Source: DAIDKA01 sp036267975 (lineage in GTDB: Bacteria; Pseudomonadota; Gammaproteobacteria; Steroidobacterales; Steroidobacteraceae). From it: a stretch of 64,000 bases of DNA. Each line of letters starts with the position of its first letter. Positions within the stretch are counted from its first letter, which is position 1. Shown in pieces: positions 58,151 to 64,000 of the stretch. The DNA lies in contig DATAVA010000066.1 of assembly GCA_036267975.1 (NCBI GenBank), forward strand, positions 1-64,000, written 5' to 3'. The notes beneath the pieces were generated by a model. It worked only from the letters and a program-made list of their open reading frames with translations, had not been told where the DNA came from and ran no database searches. The translations under genes were made by a program, and so were the position numbers.

Positions 58151-58765
58151 ATGAATGGGTCATACCAGCGCGAACGGCTGCACCGTTTGGGAAAGTCGCT
58201 CAATTGCGACGGCTGGCGCGGCGCGCTGCTGCTGGGCATCTGCGTAACGCTGCTGCTCATCCAAAGCGGCGGGGCTGCGGCCGAGGCGCTGCTGCGCTAC
58301 GAGCGGCAGGCCCTGGAGGCCGGCCAATGGTGGCGATTGCTGACGGCACATGTGATTCACCTGGGTTACGAGCATGCGCTGCTGGATATTGCCGGTCTGG
58401 CACTGATGTGGGCGCTGTTCGCCACGGACTATTCCCCGTGGCACTGGCTGCTGATCATTGGGTTGTCGGCGCTCGGCGTCGATGCCGGACTATGGCTGCT
58501 GTCTTCGACCACGCAGTGGTACGTGGGTTCCTCCGGCGTGCTCCACGGCGTGCTGGCCGCGGGCACCTGTGCACACCTGTGGCGCCGCGAACCGGATGGC
58601 TGGATCCTGGCGCTGTTCCTGATCGGCAAGCTGGTGTATGAGCAGGCGCAGGGAGCGCTGCCCCTGACCGCGGGCGGGTCAGTGATTGTGGATGCCCACC
58701 TGTACGGGGCGGTCTGCGGCGCGCTGGCCGCGCTGCTCCTGCGCCGCTTCAGCAAGCCGGTATAA
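58151..58765 (+). CDS. rrtA: Rhombosortase-like rhomboid family serine protease
   Basis: 204 residues with about six membrane helices. The rhomboid-type catalytic motif is YVGSSGVLHGVLAAG with Ser128, and the partner His183 is in VDAHLYGAVCG. The oxyanion region HVIHLGYEHALLDIAGL resembles rhomboids, though Asp replaces the usual Asn. Short length and motif wording match rhombosortases, which cut GlyGly-CTERM tails of proteins exported by type II secretion. It is divergent from gspG with 51 bp between them, which supports that link. No GlyGly-CTERM protein is in the window. Confidence 0.8.
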   Translation: MNGSYQRERLHRLGKSLNCDGWRGALLLGICVTLLLIQSGGAAAEALLRYERQALEAGQWWRLLTAHVIHLGYEHALLDIAGLALMWALFATDYSPWHWLLIIGLSALGVDAGLWLLSSTTQWYVGSSGVLHGVLAAGTCAHLWRREPDGWILALFLIGKLVYEQAQGALPLTAGGSVIVDAHLYGAVCGALAALLLRRFSKPV

Positions 58766-58766
58766 T
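58761..58766 (+). promoter_or_regulatory. Consensus -10 box for the fab genes
   Basis: A perfect TATAAT overlaps the TAA stop of the rhombosortase gene. A start near 58773 would give a 25-base leader before fabD. No good -35 lies at 16-18 bases. It suggests fabD has its own promoter rather than depending on rrtA. Confidence 0.5.
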
Positions 58767-58797
58767 CGCGTCCTTTGGCCGCCTTCGCGGGACACCC

Positions 58798-59736
58798 ATG
58801 TCATTTGCTTTTGTTTTTCCGGGCCAGGGGTCGCAGTCCATTGGCATGCTCAGCGATTTCGCCGCCGAGAGCGAGGTCCAGGCGGCATTCGCCGAGGCCA
58901 GCACCGCACTCGGCTACGACCTGTGGGCGCTGACGCAGCAGGGCCCGGCTGAACGGCTCAACGGCACGGAATTCACCCAACCGGCCATGCTCACGGCCGG
59001 CGTGGCGCTGTGGCGGCTGTGGAAGGCACAGGGCGGGGCAGACCCGGCGCAGCTCAGTGGCCATAGCCTCGGCGAATTCACGGCGCTGGTATGCGCCGGT
59101 GCCCTGTCCCTGGCCGAGGGCGCCGACCTGGTGCGCTTTCGCGGTCAGGCCATGCAGGAGGCAGTTCCCGCCGGCACGGGCGCCATGGCCGCCATCCTCG
59201 GGTTGTCAGACGAACAGGTCGCGGCAAGCTGTAGCGACGCCGCACAAGGTGAGGTGGTCGCAGCCGTGAATTTCAACGCGCCGGGACAGGTCGTCATCGC
59301 CGGCACCCGCACCGCCGTCGCGCGGGCGATCGAGATCGCGAAGGCGGCCGGGGCCAAGCGGGCGCTGCCGCTGCCCTTGAGCGTGCCCTCGCATTGCAGC
59401 CTCATGGCGCCGGCCGCGCAGCGCCTGGCCGTGCGCCTGCACGCCGTGCACCTGGTCCAACCCGCCATCCCCTACGTGAGCGCCGTAGACGCGCGCGCGC
59501 ATTCGCAGCCCGATGACATTCGTCAACTGCTGGTAGCACAGCTGGTCAGCCCGGTGCGCTGGCAGGACACGGTGCGCGCGCTGCTCGCGAACGGCCCGGC
59601 GCAGATCATCGAGTGCGGCCCCGGAAAAGTCCTCTGTGGACTCAATCGCCGCATCGAGAAGCGCGCGGATCTGGCCTGTCTGCCGCTCGAGGATCGTGCG
59701 ACATTTGCCGCGGCGCTGGCCGCGACCCGTGCCTGA
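58798..59736 (+). CDS. fabD: Malonyl-CoA:acyl carrier protein transacylase
   Basis: Loads malonyl groups onto ACP for fatty acid synthesis. 312 residues. Motifs: FVFPGQGSQSIGML, FTQPAMLTAGVALWR and the nucleophile elbow SGHSLGEFTAL with Ser90, then the catalytic His in SVPSHCSLM and the C-terminal ECGPGKVLCGL. It starts the fabD-fabG-acpP-fabF group. FabH is not next to it. Confidence 0.97.
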   Translation: MSFAFVFPGQGSQSIGMLSDFAAESEVQAAFAEASTALGYDLWALTQQGPAERLNGTEFTQPAMLTAGVALWRLWKAQGGADPAQLSGHSLGEFTALVCAGALSLAEGADLVRFRGQAMQEAVPAGTGAMAAILGLSDEQVAASCSDAAQGEVVAAVNFNAPGQVVIAGTRTAVARAIEIAKAAGAKRALPLPLSVPSHCSLMAPAAQRLAVRLHAVHLVQPAIPYVSAVDARAHSQPDDIRQLLVAQLVSPVRWQDTVRALLANGPAQIIECGPGKVLCGLNRRIEKRADLACLPLEDRATFAAALAATRA

Positions 59737-59763
59737 GCGTGCTGTGGCCAAGGAGTTTTGAAC

Positions 59764-60504
59764 ATGTTTGATAACGATGTGGTGCTGGTCACGGGGGGAT
59801 CGCGGGGCATCGGCCGCGCCATTGCCGTCGGTCTGGCCGCCGCCGGCGCGCGCGTGATCGGTACCGCCACGAGCGAGGCGGGCGCCGCTGAGCTGACGGC
59901 CACTTTTGCGACCCATGGCTTGAACGGGCGCGGGGCGGTACTGGATGTGTCGAGCGACGCATCCATCGACGCACTGCTCGCGCAGCTCGAAGCAACCCAG
60001 AGCATGCCCAGCATCCTGGTCAACAATGCGGCCATCACCCGCGACGGGCTGTTGCTGCGCATGAAAGCCGATGACTGGAATCAGGTCATCACGACCAATC
60101 TGACCGCGGTGTACCGGCTGTCCAAGGGTGTGTTGCGGCGCATGATGAAAGAGCGCCGCGGGCGCATCATCAATATCACCTCCATCGTTGGGGTGACGGG
60201 CAATCCCGGCCAGGTCAATTACTCCGCAGCCAAGGCCGGAGTACTGGGATTCACCAAATCGCTGGCCCAGGAGGTCGCCTCGCGTGGCATTACGGTGAAT
60301 GCGGTGGCGCCGGGATTCATCGACACGGACATGACCCGGGCCCTCACCGACGAGCAGCGGGCCGCCCTGGCGACCCGTATCCCCATGGCGCGGCTCGGTG
60401 CGGCCGAAGATGTTGCATCAGCGGTACTGTTCCTGGCATCGCCGCAGGCCGGGTACATCACCGGCGAGACACTGCATGTCAATGGCGGCCTCTACATGCC
60501 GTAA
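59764..60504 (+). CDS. fabG: 3-oxoacyl-ACP reductase
   Basis: NADPH-dependent short-chain dehydrogenase that reduces beta-ketoacyl-ACP. 246 residues from the ATG at 59764, which follows AAGGAG; a TTG two codons upstream is less likely. Motifs: VLVTGGSRGIGRAIAVGLA (cofactor), NNAAITRDGLLLRMKADDW, NITSIVGVTGNPGQVNYSAAKAG with the Ser-Tyr-Lys triad, and VAPGFIDTDMT. It lies 27 bases after fabD. Confidence 0.97.
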   Translation: MFDNDVVLVTGGSRGIGRAIAVGLAAAGARVIGTATSEAGAAELTATFATHGLNGRGAVLDVSSDASIDALLAQLEATQSMPSILVNNAAITRDGLLLRMKADDWNQVITTNLTAVYRLSKGVLRRMMKERRGRIINITSIVGVTGNPGQVNYSAAKAGVLGFTKSLAQEVASRGITVNAVAPGFIDTDMTRALTDEQRAALATRIPMARLGAAEDVASAVLFLASPQAGYITGETLHVNGGLYMP

Positions 60505-60643
60505 GGGCGCCAGCCGTGCTTCGGTGCGGCGCCGTTGGAAAATAGCCACATTCGCGGACGCCACTCGCACCGGTTTCGGGTGGCGGCGCTTCGCCCTGGG
60601 TGTTTCGCCTGAAAAAACAATCACTCCCGCTCGCTTTGCCGTG

Positions 60644-60673
60644 CTGGCAGACGGGGGGGTGTTCCCCTACAAT
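60644..60673 (+). promoter_or_regulatory. Candidate acpP promoter
   Basis: CTGGCA (60644-60649) and TACAAT (60668-60673) with an 18-base spacer; the -10 matches 5 of 6 and the -35 matches 4 of 6. The start near 60680 would give a 60-base leader. The 234-base gap between fabG and acpP also holds a stem with a UUCG loop just after fabG (about 60507-60535) but no T-run. A separate strong promoter is expected because ACP is made in large amounts. Confidence 0.5.
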
Positions 60674-60738
60674 ACCGCGCCCGTGCCGCCGACCATCGGC
60701 TGGCGCATGAGACCATTCTTAACAAGGACAATCGCGTA

Positions 60739-60981
60739 ATGAGCACCGTTGAGCAGCAGGTAAAGGCCATCGTCGCGGAGCAACTGGGCGTCAAGGCTGA
60801 ACAGGTCACCAATGACGCCTCGTTCGTCGACGATCTGGGCGCGGACTCGCTGGACACGGTCGAACTGGTCATGGCTCTCGAAGAGGAGTTCGAAATCGAG
60901 ATTCCGGACGAGGACGCCGAGAAGATCACGACGGTTCAACAGGCCATCGACTACATCAACGAGCGTCGCAGCAAGGCATAG
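60739..60981 (+). CDS. acpP: Acyl carrier protein
   Basis: 80 residues, acidic, the standard ACP. The phosphopantetheine attachment site is Ser37 in LGADSLDTVELVMALEEEF. The rest (VEQQVKAIVAEQLGVKAEQV, DEDAEKITTVQQAIDYI) matches proteobacterial AcpP. It has its own likely promoter and AAGGA ribosome site. It carries acyl chains for FabD, FabG and FabF made beside it. Confidence 0.98.
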   Translation: MSTVEQQVKAIVAEQLGVKAEQVTNDASFVDDLGADSLDTVELVMALEEEFEIEIPDEDAEKITTVQQAIDYINERRSKA

Positions 60982-61088
60982 CCGCTGGGCCACGCGTGCC
61001 AACGACGGTGGCCATCGCGGCCGCCCGCGCGACGCGTTTTCGATCGTTGCAAAGAACTGTTCAATTGGGTTGAGTTCCGGGGCTGCGA

Positions 61089-62336
61089 GTGAGTAAACGT
61101 CGCGTCGTTGTAACAGGTATGGGTATGGTTTCCCCGGTTGGCAGCACCGTGCCGACGGCCTGGGATGCCATTTTGAATGGGCGCAGCGGCATCGGCCCCA
61201 TCACGCGGTTTGACGTGTCCGCCTTTCCGGTGCGCATCGGCGGACAGGTGCGTGACTTCGACCTGGCCGCATACATCTCCGCGAAAGAAGCACGGCGCAT
61301 GGATGATTTCATGCACTACGGAGTGGCCGCCGGCATTCAGGCCATGCTTGATTCCGGCTTCGATGTCGCCAAGAGCGACGCGGGCCGCTGCGGCGCCATC
61401 ATGGGGGCCGGCATCGGCGGCCTCGGCACCATCGAAAGCGAATACGGCGAGTACCTGAAGGCACACAACCCGCGCCGGATCTCCCCCTTCTTCGTGCCGG
61501 CCACGATCATCAACATGATCGCCGGGCACCTGTCGATCAGATTCGGTCTGAAGGGCCCGAACCTCGGGGTGGTCAGCGCCTGCACGACCTCGACCCATGC
61601 CATCGGCTTCGGCATGCGCGCCATCCAGTACGGGGATGCCGACATGATCATCGCGGGAGGCTCCGAGATGGCCACGACCGTGTGCGGTCTGGCGAGCTTC
61701 GCGCAGGCCAAGGCGCTCTCGAGCCGCAACGATTCGCCGCAGGAGGCGAGCCGCCCGTGGGATAAGGATCGCGACGGTTTCGTGCTCAGCGACGGCGGTG
61801 GCGCGGTCGTGCTCGAAGAGCTGGAACATGCGCGGGCCCGCGGCGCGACGATCTACGCCGAAATGGCCGGCTTCGGCATGAGCAGCGATGCGTACCACAT
61901 CACCGCGCCGCCCGAGAATGGCGCGGGTGCGGCACTGGCCATGACGAATGCGCTGCGCGATGCGGCCATGAGCGCGCAACAGGTGCAGTACATCAATGCC
62001 CACGCGACGTCGACCGAATTGGGTGACAAGGCCGAAACCGCGGCCATCAAGGCCGCTTTCGGCGCGCACGCGTACCAGGTCGCGGTCAGTTCGACCAAGT
62101 CCATGACCGGCCATCTGCTCGGCGCCGCCGGGGTGCTGGAGGCGATCTTCAGCATTCTGGCGATCCGCGACAATGTCGCGCCGCCCACCATCAATTACCG
62201 CACTCCGGATCCGGAATGCGATCTGGATTTCGTACCCAACACTGCGCGGCAGATGCCCATCGACGTGGCGCTGTCGAACTCCTTCGGGTTCGGCGGCACC
62301 AACGGTACCCTCATCTTCCGCCGCTTCAGCGGCTGA
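61089..62336 (+). CDS. fabF: 3-oxoacyl-ACP synthase II
   Basis: Elongating beta-ketoacyl-ACP synthase. 415 residues from a GTG start (SKRRVVVTGMGMVSPVG). Active-site Cys165 lies in VVSACTTSTHAIG, and the two His residues are in INAHATSTELGDKAE and SSTKSMTGHLLGAAG. It lies 107 bases after acpP, with no clear terminator between. Its stop is 3 bases before the pabB start. Confidence 0.97.
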   Translation: MSKRRVVVTGMGMVSPVGSTVPTAWDAILNGRSGIGPITRFDVSAFPVRIGGQVRDFDLAAYISAKEARRMDDFMHYGVAAGIQAMLDSGFDVAKSDAGRCGAIMGAGIGGLGTIESEYGEYLKAHNPRRISPFFVPATIINMIAGHLSIRFGLKGPNLGVVSACTTSTHAIGFGMRAIQYGDADMIIAGGSEMATTVCGLASFAQAKALSSRNDSPQEASRPWDKDRDGFVLSDGGGAVVLEELEHARARGATIYAEMAGFGMSSDAYHITAPPENGAGAALAMTNALRDAAMSAQQVQYINAHATSTELGDKAETAAIKAAFGAHAYQVAVSSTKSMTGHLLGAAGVLEAIFSILAIRDNVAPPTINYRTPDPECDLDFVPNTARQMPIDVALSNSFGFGGTNGTLIFRRFSG

Positions 62337-62339
62337 AGC

Positions 62340-63767
62340 GTGAACCCGCAGGCTCGGCAGCTGGATGTGCCGCCCGCGGTACTGCGACGCCTGGCGAGCA
62401 CCCATCCTGAACGCTATCCGGCGCTGCTCGAAAGCGCGGTCGCCGGCCCCTTGGGAAAGGTCACGATGCTGGCGGCGCAGCCCACGGCGGTCCTGTGGAG
62501 CAGCGCCGACGGCCGTGTACACGGCCGCGGGGTTGAGCCGCGCGCAGGAAATTTTCTGGATGCACTGCAGATCTGGTGGCAGCACAGCGGCGGCGTCACC
62601 GGCGCGCAGCACTCGGACCTGCACATCGCCCGTCAAACCGGCGTGCCGTTCGCACCGGGTTGGATCATCTACCTGGGGTACGAGCTGGCCGCCGATATCG
62701 AACCGCATCTGGTTCTGCCGCCGACGCCGCTGCCGTGGACGGCGTTTGCACTGCGCACGCCCTGCGCCCTGGTGCATGTGCTGGCCAGCGACACCGTCTG
62801 GGCGGTCGCCGAAGGCGGATCAGAAGGCCTGCTGGAGCAGGTCGTGAATGATGCCCGGCAGCTGGCAGCGCTCCCCACGGCAGCATCGTTGCCCGCGGCC
62901 GGCGCTGCGGTGGAACCTGCATTCCTCGTGACCGAGGAGGATCCCGCGCTGTACATCGCGCGGGTACTGCGCGCCCAGGAATACATCCGGGCCGGTGATA
63001 TCTATCAGGCAAACCTGTCGCGGCCGTGGCACGTGCGGCCCGCGGCCGCACCCGGCTCGAAGCCGTACACGCAGGCATTGGACACGGCGCTGCTGTACGA
63101 GCGGCTGCGCGCGCGCAATCCGGCGCCGTTCGCGGCGCTGCTGCAGTGGGAGGGCGTGAGCGTACTGAGCTCTTCGCCCGAACGACTGCTGCGGGTCAGC
63201 GGCCGGGATGTGGACACCCGTCCCATCGCCGGTACCCGACCGCGCACGCTGCGGCCGGGCGAGGACGCACCGGAAGCTGCAGCGCTGGTCGCGCACCCCA
63301 AGGAGCGGGCCGAGCACATCATGCTCATCGACCTGGAGCGCAATGACCTGGGGCGCGTGTGCGAGGCCGGTACCGTGGTCGTGAACGAGCTGATGGTCAC
63401 GGAGACCTACGCGCATGTGCACCACATCGTCTCGAACGTCCAGGGTCGTCTGCGCGCGGGCGTGACGCCCATCGGGGCGCTGCGGGCGGTGTTTCCTGGT
63501 GGCACCATCACGGGGTGCCCGAAATTCCGCTGCATGCAGATCATCGCGGAGCTCGAGGGGGAGGGACGTGGCGCATTCTACGGATCGCTCGGCTATCTGA
63601 CGCCCGGTGGCGAAATGGACCTTAACATCCTGATTCGCACCATGACGCTCGAGCGCGCGCAGATCACGCTGCGCACCGGCGGTGGCATCGTTGCGGATTC
63701 GGATCCGGAGCGCGAACTCAACGAGACCCGCGCCAAGGCTCGCGGCATGCTGGCCGTGTTCGCATGA
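62340..63767 (+). CDS. pabB: Aminodeoxychorismate synthase component I
   Basis: Converts chorismate to 4-amino-4-deoxychorismate with PabA, toward p-aminobenzoate and folate. 475 residues from a GTG. Chorismate-enzyme motifs: YQANLSRPW, LLRVSGRDVDTRPIAGTRPR, EHIMLIDLERNDLGRV, FPGGTITGCPKFRCMQIIAELE and GGEMDLNILIRTM. E. coli PabB has a nucleophilic Lys in PIKGT; here it reads PIAGT, as in anthranilate synthase. The immediate neighbour pabC supports PabB rather than TrpE. It overlaps pabC by ATGA. Confidence 0.9.
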   Translation: MNPQARQLDVPPAVLRRLASTHPERYPALLESAVAGPLGKVTMLAAQPTAVLWSSADGRVHGRGVEPRAGNFLDALQIWWQHSGGVTGAQHSDLHIARQTGVPFAPGWIIYLGYELAADIEPHLVLPPTPLPWTAFALRTPCALVHVLASDTVWAVAEGGSEGLLEQVVNDARQLAALPTAASLPAAGAAVEPAFLVTEEDPALYIARVLRAQEYIRAGDIYQANLSRPWHVRPAAAPGSKPYTQALDTALLYERLRARNPAPFAALLQWEGVSVLSSSPERLLRVSGRDVDTRPIAGTRPRTLRPGEDAPEAAALVAHPKERAEHIMLIDLERNDLGRVCEAGTVVVNELMVTETYAHVHHIVSNVQGRLRAGVTPIGALRAVFPGGTITGCPKFRCMQIIAELEGEGRGAFYGSLGYLTPGGEMDLNILIRTMTLERAQITLRTGGGIVADSDPERELNETRAKARGMLAVFA

Positions 63768-64000
63768 ATACCGATCCCCTCGTGGCCCTGGTCGATGGCC
63801 AACCGGCCACGGCACTCAGCGTCCTGGATCGCGGGCTGCATTACGGTGACGGCCTGTTCGAGACGATCGCCTGCCGCGATGCGCGGCCCACTTTCCTTGA
63901 GCTGCACTTGCAGCGTCTGGCCGAGGGCTGCGCGCGGTTGAGTATCCGTTATGAGGATTTTCCGGGCCTCGCTGCGCGGATCGGTGAACTTGCCGCCACC
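63764..64000 (+). CDS. pabC: Aminodeoxychorismate lyase, N-terminal part (truncated by window edge)
   Basis: PLP class IV enzyme that releases p-aminobenzoate and pyruvate. 79 codons visible. It begins ALVDGQPATALSVLDRGLHYGDGLFETIACRDARPTF, the PabC/branched-chain-aminotransferase fold IV opening with DRGLHYGDGLFET. The catalytic lysine lies beyond the window edge. It starts within ATGA of pabB. The group fabF-pabB-pabC is common in gammaproteobacteria, where mltG and tmk follow. Confidence 0.92.
   Translation, partial: MNTDPLVALVDGQPATALSVLDRGLHYGDGLFETIACRDARPTFLELHLQRLAEGCARLSIRYEDFPGLAARIGELAAT

Noticed and set aside
60505..60540. Hairpin with UUCG loop after fabG as a terminator
   Set aside because: The stem is followed by GTTGG rather than a T-run, so it is not a convincing intrinsic terminator.
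1..64000. CRISPR arrays, insertion sequences, prophage, integrons, tRNA or rRNA genes
   Set aside because: I looked for repeated spacers, terminal inverted repeats, transposase or integrase motifs and tRNA-like folds and saw none that held up.

Overview
This window comes from a GC-rich (roughly 65%) chromosome, most likely a gammaproteobacterium near Xanthomonadales, Nevskiales or Steroidobacterales. The clues are a fused aspartokinase/diaminopimelate decarboxylase, a TrpR/YerC-type regulator heading the his operon, a tonB-exbB-exbD-exbD cluster, a GspG-N type II secretion cluster next to a rhombosortase-like gene, and an LpoP-like lipoprotein behind PBP1b. It looks like core chromosome: I see no insertion sequence, prophage, integrase, CRISPR array, tRNA or rRNA.

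Layout. 1-5.4 kb: the 5' part of a TonB-dependent receptor gene, a polysaccharide deacetylase, an RseP-like site-2 protease, and two secreted proteins that share an unusual split C-terminal domain. 5.6-9.9 kb: sulfate activation (cysQ-cysD-cysNC) and a 3-methyladenine glycosylase. 9.9-17.7 kb: an L,D-transpeptidase, a small acidic protein, lysAC, mrcB, lpoP and a glutathione transferase. 17.7-25.1 kb (minus strand): a compact hisR-G-D-C-B-H-A-F-IE operon whose hisF appears to start at AUU. 25.2-28.9 kb: a MetE-like methyltransferase, then a SAM-I riboswitch ahead of metX-metB.

28.9-34.7 kb (minus strand): ilvC-leuA-leuC-leuD-leuB behind a leader-peptide attenuator. Its LeuA lacks the conserved catalytic loop. 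34.7-37.9 kb: an M17 aminopeptidase and ilvD. 38.2-41.9 kb: tonB-exbB-exbD-exbD-TPR, with an intrinsic terminator between exbB and exbD. 41.9-46.3 kb: a peroxiredoxin, an IclR regulator with etfB-etfA, and an AlaA-like aminotransferase. 46.3-52.4 kb: an AddB-like nuclease and an AddA-like helicase whose own nuclease motif looks degenerate. 52.4-58.8 kb: gspG-H-I-J-K-L-M-N and a divergent rhombosortase. 58.8-64 kb: fabD-fabG-acpP-fabF-pabB-pabC (pabC cut by the window end).

Most of the window makes amino acids (His, Met, Leu/Ile/Val, Lys/DAP, Cys), fatty acids and folate precursors, plus envelope machinery. Three control layers are visible: a TrpR-family repressor with a possible operator (his), a SAM-I riboswitch (met), and translation-coupled attenuation (ilv-leu). 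Genes inside operons are packed with 1-4 bp ATGA/GTGA overlaps and frequent GTG or TTG starts. All calls are from reading the sequence; no database search was run.
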